This document shows, in pieces, positions 26,882 through 34,379 of a stretch of DNA of 35,985 nt. The first letter of the stretch is position 1. Every line of letters begins with the position of its first letter. The notes under the pieces were generated by a model, which did not search any database, was not told the origin of the DNA, and saw only the letters and a list, made by a program, of their open reading frames with translations. Source of the DNA: Propionibacteriaceae bacterium (GTDB lineage Bacteria; Actinomycetota; Actinomycetes; Propionibacteriales; Propionibacteriaceae); contig JAUMWV010000017.1 in assembly GCA_030529455.1 (NCBI GenBank), forward strand, positions 3,301 through 39,285, read 5' to 3'. The translations under genes and the position numbers were made by a program.

Positions 26882-27607
26882 ATGCCAACCTACCGGGACG
26901 AAGCCGTGGTGCTGCGTACCTACCCGCTCGGGGAGGCCGACCGCATCGTGGTGCTGCTGACCCGGACCCACGGCAAGCTGCGGGCCGTGGCCAAGGGGGT
27001 GCGCCGCACCTCCAGCAAGATCGGGGGGCGCCTCGAACCGGGCAATCACGTCGACGTGCAGCTCGCCACGGGACGCGGCAGCCTCGACGTGGTCACGCAG
27101 CTGGAGGGGCTCCACGTGTTCAGTTTCGCGGCCGACTACCCGTGTTTCACCGCGGCCCAGGTGCTGCTGGAGACGGCGGACCGACTCGCGGCTGAGGAGC
27201 GGACACCCATGACGGCGCACTACCGGCTGCTGTTGGGTGCGCTGCTGGCGCTCGGCCGGGGCGACCTGGCGGGAGAGACGATCGTGGATTCCTACCTGCT
27301 GCGGGCCCTGGCCACCTCGGGCTATGCCATGGCGATCGCCACGTGCGCGGCCTGCGGTGCAGGCCAGGACCGGGGCTGGTTCGCGGCCGGGCTGGGCGGA
27401 GTGTTGTGTGACCGGTGCCGCCCCGCGGCCGCGTCCCGGGTGGACGCGGAGCTGCTGGCCTACCTCGGGGCCCTGCTGGCGGGCGACTGGTCGGCGACCG
27501 GGGTGGAGACCGGCGTCAGGCGCCGGGGGAGCGGCATCATCGCGACCTTCGCGCAGTGGCAGCTGGACCGCGAGCTGAAATCACTGCCTTTCCTGGTGCG
27601 TTCCTGA
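26882..27607 (+). CDS. recO: DNA repair protein RecO
   Basis: RecO loads RecA onto SSB-coated single strands in the RecFOR pathway and anneals strands. It has 241 residues. Start ATG 26882 is chosen for the site GGAGG 3-7 nt upstream and the family N-terminus PTYRDEAVVLRTYPLGEADRI. Layout: an N-terminal OB fold (1-80), a helical core, and a zinc-binding motif with CAACG and CDRC pairs (near 153-178). It lies downstream of the SOS mutasome without its own clear promoter, so it may be partly SOS-driven. Its 3' end overlaps the convergent zur gene by 27 bp. Confidence 0.95.
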   Translation: MPTYRDEAVVLRTYPLGEADRIVVLLTRTHGKLRAVAKGVRRTSSKIGGRLEPGNHVDVQLATGRGSLDVVTQLEGLHVFSFAADYPCFTAAQVLLETADRLAAEERTPMTAHYRLLLGALLALGRGDLAGETIVDSYLLRALATSGYAMAIATCAACGAGQDRGWFAAGLGGVLCDRCRPAAASRVDAELLAYLGALLAGDWSATGVETGVRRRGSGIIATFAQWQLDRELKSLPFLVRS

Positions 27608-28000
27608 CTCGTCCCCGGAGCAGCGCGAGCAGCGGCCGAACAGTTCCAGGCTGTGGTCGACCTGGCTGAACCCGTGCTGCCGCGCGACGGCCTCGGCCCA
27701 GGTCTCGACCTGTTCGGCCGCGATCTCGACGGTCGTCCCGCATTCGCGGCACACCAGGTGGTGATGGTGCCCGGTCGAGCATCGGCGGTAGGTCGCTTCC
27801 CCCTCGGCGGTGCGCAGCATATCCACTTCCCCGGCCTCGGCCATCGCCTGCAGGGCACGGTAGACCGTCGCCATGCCGATGGAATGCCCCTTGCGGCGCA
27901 GCATCTCGTGCAACTGCTGGGCCGTCCTGAACTCCGACGTATGCGCCAGCAGCTCACGGACAGCAGAACGTTGACGAGTGTTGCGTCGCTCAGTGCTCAT
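27581..28000 (-). CDS. zur: zinc uptake regulator, Fur family (Zur/FurB)
   Basis: Zur is a zinc-sensing repressor of the Fur family, 139 residues. The ATG at 28000 has GGAGA 9 nt upstream; ATG 28015 is an alternative. Seen: a winged helix (about 1-75) with the recognition helix ATVYRALQ; a metal-rich hinge GHHHHLVCREC; and two structural zinc pairs, Cys84/Cys87 and Cys124/Cys127. The last gene of the znuA-znuC-znuB-zur operon, it overlaps znuB by 11 bp. With a Zur box upstream of znuA the operon is autoregulated. Zur rather than Fur is inferred from the zinc-transporter context and the motif pattern. Confidence 0.92.
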   Translation of the reverse strand: MSTERRNTRQRSAVRELLAHTSEFRTAQQLHEMLRRKGHSIGMATVYRALQAMAEAGEVDMLRTAEGEATYRRCSTGHHHHLVCRECGTTVEIAAEQVETWAEAVARQHGFSQVDHSLELFGRCSRCSGDESGTHQERQ

Positions 28001-28976
28001 CGAAATGGTCTCCATGTCGGGCGTGACGGTGTCCGTCTTCAATGTAATCGTAGTGGTCACCGTGCAGAATCCGGGCCGCCCGTCTCGTGCTATGGCTTGG
28101 GTCGCGCCCCTCGGCGATGATGTGAGGACGCCGGTCCGGGTAGGGGTCTTCGATGAAGGCGACGAAGCGCCGGTCCTTGACGATTCTGGTGAGGGGCCAG
28201 CTCAGGATGAACACGAGGATGCTGAGCACGACGATGGTCGCCCCCGACGCCGAGTTCAGGTAATAGGACGCTCCGGTCCCGGTCACCGCCGTCAGCGCAC
28301 CGATCGCCATGGAACCGATGAGGACCGCCCGGAAACCGGTCAACAGGTTCTGTGCCGTGGCCACGGGGATCACCATCAGCGCGCTGACCAGCAGCAGGCC
28401 GACCGTGCGCATCGAGACCGTGACGGCGACGGCGGCCAGCACCACGATCAGCAGGTTGAGGGTGCGGGTGGCCAGCCCAAGGACCCGCGCGTAGTCCTCG
28501 TCCACGGTCACGGCGAACAGGTAGGGCGACAGCCCGAGCGTCACGAGGAGGCACACCACGGCCAGGCCCGCGATGATCCAGAGGTCCTGGACGGACACGG
28601 TGGTCAGCGCGCCGAACAGGAACTGGGACAGCGCTCCCGCCCCCTGTCCGGCCACGCCCGCCATCATGACGCCCGATGCCAGGCCCCCGTAGAACAGGAT
28701 GGCCAGGCCGACGTCACCGGTTGCCTTGCCCTGCTGCCGGAGCAGTTCCACGGCGACCGCCCCGGCGACGCACACGGCGATCGCGGCGGGCAGCGGGGCG
28801 GTGTTGGTCATGAAGGCCAGGCCGACGCCCATGATCGCGACGTGGCCGAGGCCGTCGCCGAGCAGGCTGAGCCGCCGTTGCACGATGTAGGTGCCGATCG
28901 CCGGTGCGATGAGCCCGCTGAGCAGGGCGGCGATGAGCGCCCGCTGCATGAACGCGTGGCTGAGGATTTCCATCAC
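27990..28976 (-). CDS. znuB: zinc ABC transporter permease with His-rich C-terminal tail
   Basis: This metal-type ABC permease (ZnuB/MntB/TroC family, ABC-3) has 328 residues and about eight or nine membrane segments. GTG 28976 or ATG 28973 both overlap the znuC stop. The core is typical: RRLSLLGDGLGHVAIMGVGLAF near 34-55, and SMRTVGLLLVSALMVIPVA in the conserved loop region. Unusually the cytoplasmic C-terminus is extended by about 50 residues and ends with seven histidines in 24 residues (from HGDHYDY to FDEH), a probable zinc-binding tail. That tail is coded up to and into the start of zur. Zinc rather than manganese is inferred from Zur and the ZnuA loop. Confidence 0.92.
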   Translation of the reverse strand: MMEILSHAFMQRALIAALLSGLIAPAIGTYIVQRRLSLLGDGLGHVAIMGVGLAFMTNTAPLPAAIAVCVAGAVAVELLRQQGKATGDVGLAILFYGGLASGVMMAGVAGQGAGALSQFLFGALTTVSVQDLWIIAGLAVVCLLVTLGLSPYLFAVTVDEDYARVLGLATRTLNLLIVVLAAVAVTVSMRTVGLLLVSALMVIPVATAQNLLTGFRAVLIGSMAIGALTAVTGTGASYYLNSASGATIVVLSILVFILSWPLTRIVKDRRFVAFIEDPYPDRRPHIIAEGRDPSHSTRRAARILHGDHYDYIEDGHRHARHGDHFDEH

Positions 28977-29656
28977 GGCACCTCCGGTAGGGGATCGGCG
29001 AGGCGCCCGTCGTGCAGCGTCACCCGGTGGTCGACCAGTGAGCCCAGGGCGCCCTGTTCGTGCAGGACGACGAGCATCGCCAGGCCGTCCGACTTCAGCT
29101 CGGCGAACAACTCCGCGAGCCGGTCCTGGGTCCTCAGGTCGATCCCGGCCATCGGCTCGTCCAGCACCAGCATGTCCGGCCCACCGACGAGCGCCCGGGC
29201 GATGAGCGCACGCTGCTGCTGGCCTCCCGACAGCTTCGTCATCGGCCAGGACGCGCGATCGGCCAGTCCGACGCGGCGCAGGGTCTCGGCGATGGCTCGC
29301 TTGCGGGCCTTGCCGAGCGGTTGGAAGGGTTTGCGGTTCGCCAACAGCCCGGAGGCGACCACTTCGGTGACCGTCGCGTTGACGCCGTGGAGGGAGTTGC
29401 GCTGCGGCACATAGCCGATGCGCGACCAGTCGCGGAAGGACCCCAGGGGCGTGCCGAACCAGGAGATCTCGCCCGCGGAGTGGCCGACCAGGCCGAGCAG
29501 GGCGCGCACGAACGTGCTCTTGCCGGAACCGTTGCTGCCGAGCAGGGCGACGAGCTGGGCCGGGTCGACGTCGATGGCGACGTCTCTCAAGACGGGCATG
29601 CCGCCGAGGGACACATAGACCCCGGCGGCATGCAGCGCGCGGTTACGTACAGTCAT
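28973..29656 (-). CDS. znuC: zinc ABC transporter ATP-binding protein
   Basis: This is the ATPase of the zinc importer, 227 residues, cytoplasmic. Seen: Walker A GSNGSGKST near 35-43, Q-loop VPQRNSLHG, signature LSGGQQQR, Walker B MLVLDEP and an H-loop VVLHE (His in HEQG). Its ATG is within the znuA 3' end (14-bp overlap) and its stop overlaps the znuB start, so stoichiometric translation is likely. No C-terminal regulatory domain is present. Confidence 0.93.
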   Translation of the reverse strand: MTVRNRALHAAGVYVSLGGMPVLRDVAIDVDPAQLVALLGSNGSGKSTFVRALLGLVGHSAGEISWFGTPLGSFRDWSRIGYVPQRNSLHGVNATVTEVVASGLLANRKPFQPLGKARKRAIAETLRRVGLADRASWPMTKLSGGQQQRALIARALVGGPDMLVLDEPMAGIDLRTQDRLAELFAELKSDGLAMLVVLHEQGALGSLVDHRVTLHDGRLADPLPEVP

Positions 29657-30644
29657 TGGCCGTCTTGAGCGCGGTGAGGTTGGCCCGCATAACCTCCACG
29701 TAGTCCTTGCCCCGGGAGTCCTTGGTGAGGCCCTCCAGCGGGTCGAGCACGTCGGTGGCCAGACCGAGGTCCCCGGCGATGGACTTCGCGACCTCAGGGG
29801 AAGTGAGGGCCTCGTAGAAGACCGTCGTCACGCCATGTTTCTTGGCCTGCTCGTGCACCTCGGCGATGCGGGCGGGGGAGGGTTCGGCGTCGGGGCTGAG
29901 CCCGCTGATCCCGATCTGGTGCAGGCCGTAGCGGGAGGTCAGGTAGCCGAAGGCCTCGTGAGAGACGATGATGTCGTGCCGTTTGCAGGAGGCCAGGCCG
30001 GTCTTGAACTCCTCGTCGAGGGCGCCCATCTTGCTCACCACGGCCTTGGTCGCGGCCTCGACGGAGGCCTTGTCGGCCCCCTGGGCGGCGGACAGTTTCG
30101 CGCCGACCACCTCGGCGATCTTGGCCATGTTCAGTGGGTCGAGCCACACGTGCGGGTCGACGCCGCCGTGGTCGTGGCCGTGCTCGTCCTTGCCTTTGTC
30201 GTCGTGGTCGTGACCGTGGTCGTCGGCGTGGTCGTCGTGGTCCTCGAGCTTCTTGAGTTCGACCACCGAGGCGACATCAAGGACGTTCTTCGGCTTCTCC
30301 TGCTCGACGGCGGCGTCCACCTGGGCCTGGAAACCCTTCTGGTAGACGACGAGGTCGGCCTTGCCGAGCGAGGCGATCTGCTGCGGGGTGAGTTCGAGGT
30401 CGTGGGCCTCGGTCCCCGGCGCGGTCAGGCTGGTCACGGTCGCGGTGTCTCCGGCGATCTGTTCGCTGAGGTACTGCAGGGGGTAGAACGCGACGACGAC
30501 GTTGAGCTTCGGCGTGGCGGCCTGGGTGGTGCTCGCGCTCGTCCCTGGGGATGCATCACCGCCGGCGGGGGCCCCAGAGGCCGAACAGCCGGTGATGAAC
30601 AAGGTGGTCGCCGCGGCGGCGGCGATCGTGCGGGCAATCTTCAT
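29643..30644 (-). CDS. znuA: zinc-binding lipoprotein of ABC importer
   Basis: This cluster A-I metal-binding protein captures zinc outside the cell and passes it to ZnuB. It has 333 residues from ATG 30644; the signal peptide ends in the lipobox ITGC with Cys20. Metal ligands are recognisable: His81 in TEAHDLELTP, His165 in DPHVWLDP, the HEAFGYL histidine and a C-terminal acid in the DVLDPLEG region. A His/Asp-rich loop with eight histidines (136-159) is the known mark of zinc rather than manganese binding proteins. The start codon touches a Zur box, and GATAAT 7 nt upstream predicts a leaderless mRNA. Confidence 0.95.
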   Translation of the reverse strand: MKIARTIAAAAATTLFITGCSASGAPAGGDASPGTSASTTQAATPKLNVVVAFYPLQYLSEQIAGDTATVTSLTAPGTEAHDLELTPQQIASLGKADLVVYQKGFQAQVDAAVEQEKPKNVLDVASVVELKKLEDHDDHADDHGHDHDDKGKDEHGHDHGGVDPHVWLDPLNMAKIAEVVGAKLSAAQGADKASVEAATKAVVSKMGALDEEFKTGLASCKRHDIIVSHEAFGYLTSRYGLHQIGISGLSPDAEPSPARIAEVHEQAKKHGVTTVFYEALTSPEVAKSIAGDLGLATDVLDPLEGLTKDSRGKDYVEVMRANLTALKTANDCT

Positions 30645-30658
30645 GAAAACGATTATCA
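30644..30658. promoter_or_regulatory. Zur box with embedded -10 of znuA
   Basis: TGAAAACGATTATCA agrees with the palindromic Zur/FurB consensus TGAAAATGATTTTCA at 13 of 15 positions. On the minus strand it contains the -10 hexamer GATAAT (30652-30657) and reaches the first base of the znuA ATG. Zinc-loaded Zur would cover -10, transcription start and start codon together. Confidence 0.8.
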
Positions 30659-30699
30659 ATAGGTCGGTTTTCGTGTGTCAAACCGCCGCGGAACCCCGC

Positions 30700-30705
30700 T
30701 ACGCT
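30700..30705 (+). promoter_or_regulatory. -10 element TACGCT of the ABM-domain gene
   Basis: TACGCT, 6 nt, then ATG 30712. No ribosome-binding site is seen, so the mRNA is probably leaderless. Confidence 0.5.
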
Positions 30706-30711
30706 GGCCGG

Positions 30712-31038
30712 ATGAGTGGGCAGGAACTGCGGGTCGTCATCCGGTTCGAAGCCGAGGACGCCGCCTCTTTCCGCGCCAGCGCGGAGCCGGTGGTGGCCTA
30801 CTGGCGCGGCCGCGAGGGCTGTCTGGAGGTCGAACTGGTGCGCAACCTCGACGATCCCGGGCTGTGGGCGATCCTGAGCCGATGGCGCGACGTCGGCAGC
30901 TATCGCCGTTCCTTCAGCGGGTTCGAGGCGAAGCTGATCCTGACCCCGCTGCTGGGGCGGGCGGTGGACGAACCGACCGCCTACCTGGCTCCCGATGAGG
31001 TGCCCGATCCGGTCTGGCGCGGCGAAGTCGAGGAATAG
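30712..31038 (+). CDS. antibiotic biosynthesis monooxygenase (ABM) domain protein
   Basis: This small 108-residue protein has a likely dimeric alpha-beta barrel of the ABM fold. It starts with the beta strand ELRVVIRFEAED, has a central GCLEVELVRNLDDPGLWAILSRWRD segment pattern typical of the fold, and ends with a less ordered Pro/Glu-rich tail. ATG 30712 is preferred because it lies 6 nt after TACGCT; an upstream frame crosses the Zur box. Members range from cofactor-free monooxygenases to heme-degrading enzymes; no heme-ligand motif is evident. It stands between the zinc operon and glyS, and its function here is unknown. Confidence 0.75.
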   Translation: MSGQELRVVIRFEAEDAASFRASAEPVVAYWRGREGCLEVELVRNLDDPGLWAILSRWRDVGSYRRSFSGFEAKLILTPLLGRAVDEPTAYLAPDEVPDPVWRGEVEE

Positions 31039-31050
31039 CCGCCGGACCAC

Positions 31051-31056
31051 TACCCT
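31051..31056 (+). promoter_or_regulatory. candidate -10 element TACCCT of glyS
   Basis: TACCCT predicts a start near 31063 and a leader of about 60 nt. This contains the hairpin at 31080-31100 and the GGAGA ribosome-binding site (31116-31120). Confidence 0.4.
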
Positions 31057-31079
31057 TGGACGAGCGCCCACCGCGCCAG

Positions 31080-31100
31080 CAGCCACCAGCCAGGTGGCTG
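31080..31100 (+). promoter_or_regulatory. hairpin in the glyS leader
   Basis: A perfect 8-bp stem (CAGCCACC, GGTGGCTG) with a 5-nt loop, 24 nt before the glyS ATG. It is not followed by a T-run and leaves the ribosome site free. Role unknown. Confidence 0.45.
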
Positions 31101-31124
31101 TTCCAATGAGGACTTGGAGATCAC

Positions 31125-32501
31125 ATGGCAACCAAACTCGACGACGTCATCAACCTGTGCAAGCGCCGGGGTTTCGTCTATCCCAGCGGCGACATCTACG
31201 GCGGCACCAGGGCCGCATGGGATTACGGGCCGCTGGGCGTCGAGCTGAAAGAGAACATCAAGCGCCAGTGGTGGCGTTCGGTGGTCCAGGGTCGCGACGA
31301 CGTCGTCGGCCTCGATTCGTCGGTCATCCTGCCGCGCCAGGTGTGGGTGGCCTCCGGCCACGTCGGCGTGTTCAGCGACCCCCTGACCGAATGCATGCAG
31401 TGCCACAAGCGCTACCGCGCCGACCACCTGGAGGAGGACTTCGAACTCAAGCACGGGCGCCTGCCCAGCTCCCTAGCCGAGGTAGTGTGCAAGAACTGCG
31501 GCACCACCGGGCGCTGGACCGAGCCGCGGGACTTCAACATGATGCTCAAGACCTATCTCGGGGTCATCGAGGACGAGTCGGGGCTGCACTACCTGCGTCC
31601 CGAGACCGCCCAGGGTATCTTCGTGAACTTCAAGAACGTGCAGGGCACCTCCCGGATGAAGGTGCCGTTCGGCATCGGCCAGGTCGGCAAGAGTTTCCGC
31701 AACGAGATCACCCCCGGCAACTTCATCTTCCGCACCCGCGAGTTCGAGCAGATGGAGATGGAGTTCTTCGTCGAACCGGGCACCGACGAGGCGTGGCACC
31801 AGCACTGGATCGACGCGCGCACCGACTGGTACGTCGACCTGGGCATCGCCCGGGAGAACCTGCGCCACTACGAGCACCCCAAAGAGAAGCTGTCCCACTA
31901 CTCGAAGCGGACCGTCGACATCGAGTACCGCTTCGGGTTCCAGGGATCGGAATGGGGTGAGCTGGAGGGCGTGGCCAACCGCACCAACTTCGACCTCGGC
32001 ACCCACATCGAGCATTCCGGGGTGGACCTCAGCTACTACGACCAGGCCCAGGACAAGCGGTACGTGCCCTATGTCATCGAGCCGGCGGCGGGCCTGACCC
32101 GTTCGCTCATGGCCTTCCTGGTCGAGGCCTACGTCACCGACGAGGCGCCCAACACCAAGGGTGGGGTCGATCAGCGCACGGTGTTGCGGCTGGATCACCG
32201 CCTCGCCCCGGTCAAGGCGGCCGTGCTGCCGCTGTCGCGCAACGAGGCCCTGTCGCCGAAGGCGCGCGACCTGGCGGCCGAGCTGCGCAAGCACTGGAAC
32301 GTCGATTTCGACGACGCCCAGGCGATCGGACGCCGCTACCGCCGCCAGGACGAGATCGGCACGCCGTTCTGCATCACCGTGGATTTCGACACGCTTGAGG
32401 ACCAGGCCGTGACCATCCGGGAGCGCGACTCGATGCGGCAGGAACGCGTCGGGCTGGACCAGGTGAAGTCCTACCTGCATTCCCGCCTGCTCGGTCTCTG
32501 A
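31125..32501 (+). CDS. glyS: glycine--tRNA ligase (alpha2 type)
   Basis: This class II aminoacyl-tRNA synthetase, dimeric form, charges tRNA-Gly. It has 458 residues. Seen: an N-terminal start typical of the type ([22 protein letters not shown]), two Cys pairs (CMQC, CKNC) of a zinc-ribbon insertion near 87-125, the glycine-specific [17 protein letters not shown] motif near 155-171, motif 2 [19 protein letters not shown], motif 3 with [14 protein letters not shown], and the anticodon-binding domain in the last 110 residues. ATG 31125 follows GGAGA by 4 nt. A strong terminator follows, so it is probably transcribed alone. Confidence 0.97.
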   Translation: MATKLDDVINLCKRRGFVYPSGDIYGGTRAAWDYGPLGVELKENIKRQWWRSVVQGRDDVVGLDSSVILPRQVWVASGHVGVFSDPLTECMQCHKRYRADHLEEDFELKHGRLPSSLAEVVCKNCGTTGRWTEPRDFNMMLKTYLGVIEDESGLHYLRPETAQGIFVNFKNVQGTSRMKVPFGIGQVGKSFRNEITPGNFIFRTREFEQMEMEFFVEPGTDEAWHQHWIDARTDWYVDLGIARENLRHYEHPKEKLSHYSKRTVDIEYRFGFQGSEWGELEGVANRTNFDLGTHIEHSGVDLSYYDQAQDKRYVPYVIEPAAGLTRSLMAFLVEAYVTDEAPNTKGGVDQRTVLRLDHRLAPVKAAVLPLSRNEALSPKARDLAAELRKHWNVDFDDAQAIGRRYRRQDEIGTPFCITVDFDTLEDQAVTIRERDSMRQERVGLDQVKSYLHSRLLGL

Positions 32502-32516
32502 TCCTGGAACGGGTCT

Positions 32517-32552
32517 GGGTGTGCCCGGTGGCGTGAGCCGCCGGGCACACCC
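32517..32552 (+). terminator. strong terminator of glyS
   Basis: A 16-bp stem with one G-U pair: GGGTGTGCCCGG at 32517-32528 pairs with CCGGGCACACCC at 32541-32552, closed by GGC/GCC and a GTGA tetraloop. No T-run. Confidence 0.9.
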
Positions 32553-32605
32553 GCATCTGCGTCAGGTTAGGTCATCCTGTCTCTCCCGCCTGGGCGCGTC
32601 CTCGC

Positions 32606-32611
32606 TAGCCT
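32606..32611 (+). promoter_or_regulatory. -10 element TAGCCT of the orphan ABC ATPase gene
   Basis: TAGCCT, 6 nt, then ATG 32618. The spacing favours ATG 32618 over the in-frame GTG at 32612 as the true start. Confidence 0.55.
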
Positions 32612-32617
32612 GTGCGC

Positions 32618-33373
32618 ATGGACGCTGACGTGGGCGGGGCCGCCGCGATGCTGCGCGGAGTCAGCAAGCGTTTCGGGGACAGGCTCGTGCTGCGCGACAT
32701 CGACCTCCGCCTGGGCTGGGGCGAAGTCACGGTAGTGCTCGGCCCCTCGGGGTCAGGAAAGTCGACGCTGTGCCGCACCATCAATGGCCTGGAGACGATC
32801 GATTCCGGCGAGATCGTGGTGACTGGGCACAGGATGCCCAGCGACGCCAGGGGGCTGGCCGAGCTGCGGGCCGATGTGGGCATGGTGTTCCAGTCGTTCA
32901 ACCTGTTCGCCCGCCGCACGGTGCTGGAGAACGTCATGCTCGGCCCGGTCCGGGTCCGGCGGCGAAGCGTCGCGGAGGCCACCGAACGGGCCAGAACCGT
33001 GCTGGACCGGGTGGGCCTGCTGGACCAGGCCGACAAACTGCCGGTCGAGCTGTCGGGTGGGCAGCAGCAGCGGGTCGCAATAGCCCGCGCGCTGGCGATG
33101 GATCCCGTGATCCTGCTGTTCGACGAACCCACCTCGGCGCTGGACCGGGAGCGGGCCGCTGAGGTGCTCGACGTCATGACCGGCCTCGCCGAGGGCGGCA
33201 TGACGATGATGGTCGTCACCCACGAGCTGGCCTTCGCCCGCCAGGCCGCCCACCGGGTCGTCTTCCTCGACGGCGGGCGCATCGTTGAGACGGGCCGCCC
33301 AGTGGACTTCTTCACAGCGCCGAGGACCAGGCGGGTGCGCGAGTTCCTGGGGAGGGCTGAGCCCCGGCCCTAG
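32618..33373 (+). CDS. amino-acid-type ABC transporter ATP-binding protein (orphan)
   Basis: This ATPase of the polar-amino-acid importer group (GlnQ/ArtP-like) has 251 residues. Seen: Walker A GPSGSGKST (42-50), Q-loop MVFQSFNLFARRTVLENVMLGP, which is the hallmark of this group, signature LSGGQQQR, Walker B ILLFDEPTSALD and the H-loop VVTHELAFAR. The start ATG 32618 is set by the leaderless promoter. No permease or binding protein lies nearby; the next gene is convergent, 2 bp away. It may serve a transporter encoded elsewhere, or be left over from a lost operon. The family is sure and the partner unknown. Confidence 0.9.
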   Translation: MDADVGGAAAMLRGVSKRFGDRLVLRDIDLRLGWGEVTVVLGPSGSGKSTLCRTINGLETIDSGEIVVTGHRMPSDARGLAELRADVGMVFQSFNLFARRTVLENVMLGPVRVRRRSVAEATERARTVLDRVGLLDQADKLPVELSGGQQQRVAIARALAMDPVILLFDEPTSALDRERAAEVLDVMTGLAEGGMTMMVVTHELAFARQAAHRVVFLDGGRIVETGRPVDFFTAPRTRRVREFLGRAEPRP

Positions 33374-33375
33374 GG

Positions 33376-34164
33376 TCACCGGAGCCGGATCGCCACCCGG
33401 CTTCCGCCGAAGAGTTCGGTTTCGGCGACCAGCTTGTCGGGCAGTATTCCCTTAGGCGTGGCGAACAGGAGCGTTCCCGAGCGTTCTTGTTCGGGGGCGA
33501 TCTCCTCGAGGAAGATCAGTTCCTCGCGGTTCAGGTAGATCAGCGCGTCGCTGTCGGTCTCGTACCTGCCGCCCTCGGCCTCGACGAGGGTGAAAAAGCT
33601 GTCATCGAAGACGGCTGCCTGTGTGGTGTTATTCGCGATGGTCACCTTGATGAGCGTCCAGTGTCCCTCTTTGTCACCGAACAGCTCATTCTTGAGCACC
33701 GTCGTCTCCGATATCTCGGTGACGGTGAAGTCAATGCCATCCGCGCTGACTGGGACGCCGATCTGGGGAGCCGGTGCCGGGGGATTCCCGGGCGATCGGG
33801 ACGGTTTAGCTGGTTCCTTCGCCCCACCGGTAGCGGCTCCGATGGGCGTGGCCTGGCGCCCGGCCTGGGCCGTTTCCGCTGGCTGTGCTGGGGCTCGTCC
33901 TACCGGGCTGGCAAGGAACAGGAGCACACCGGCGGCGAGGAGCACGCCGAGGGCGATCACGAGCCAGAACCACCACTGCCGATAGACGGGTTTGGGTGGC
34001 GGAACCCGTCCCCAGCCGGGAGGCTGCGGCGGGAGAGTCCCGGCCAGAGGCCTCGGGTGCTGAGGCTGGCCTGGATGGCCCTGGGCGGGCGGGGCATAGC
34101 ACGTGGACGCTGGCGGCGGCTGCTGCCCGGGCGCGCCGTGGGGGTGGGAGGGAGGAAGAGTCAT
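33376..34164 (-). CDS. membrane-anchored DUF4352-type protein with Pro-rich N-terminus
   Basis: This 262-residue protein has a cytoplasmic Pro/Gln/His-rich region (1-62), one membrane segment (about 65-86), a low-complexity Pro/Ala/Gly linker (about 90-135), and a beta-rich extracellular domain (about 138-262) of the DUF4352 kind, with the family pattern in IGVPVSADGIDFTVTEI and HWTLIKVTIANNTTQ. ATG 34164 is chosen because AAGGA lies 5 nt upstream. DUF4352 has an immunoglobulin-like fold and is common in secreted proteins of Gram-positive bacteria; its function is unknown. It is convergent with the orphan ATPase gene and monocistronic. Confidence 0.8.
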   Translation of the reverse strand: MTLPPSHPHGAPGQQPPPASTCYAPPAQGHPGQPQHPRPLAGTLPPQPPGWGRVPPPKPVYRQWWFWLVIALGVLLAAGVLLFLASPVGRAPAQPAETAQAGRQATPIGAATGGAKEPAKPSRSPGNPPAPAPQIGVPVSADGIDFTVTEISETTVLKNELFGDKEGHWTLIKVTIANNTTQAAVFDDSFFTLVEAEGGRYETDSDALIYLNREELIFLEEIAPEQERSGTLLFATPKGILPDKLVAETELFGGSRVAIRLR

Positions 34165-34379
34165 CGGGTTCCTTGGATCGGATGAGCGCTCGAAGCCTAG
34201 CAAGTAATGGACGCCGGGCTGTTTGAGCGCGCAGCCGGTGTGAGAAAGATAGGCGCGATGATAGTACGGGGGAGGCGAATAGCCCTATCCGGTGGGCGGG
34301 CGGAGATTTTGGCGCCCGGCCCGGTTGGAGCCTCCGGGGATCATCGGCGATACTGGACGGCCGAAAGCCGAAAGGAATC
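34165..34379. other. intergenic region between the DUF4352 gene and dusB
   Basis: This 215-bp stretch separates two divergent genes. Apart from the two ribosome-binding sites I see no gene, RNA or strong repeat. A GATACT hexamer at 34348-34353 could be the dusB -10. Confidence 0.35.

Noticed and set aside
31051..31124. T-box riboswitch upstream of glyS
   Set aside because: The leader is only about 60 nt, lacks the conserved T-box sequence and specifier loop, and shows one simple hairpin.
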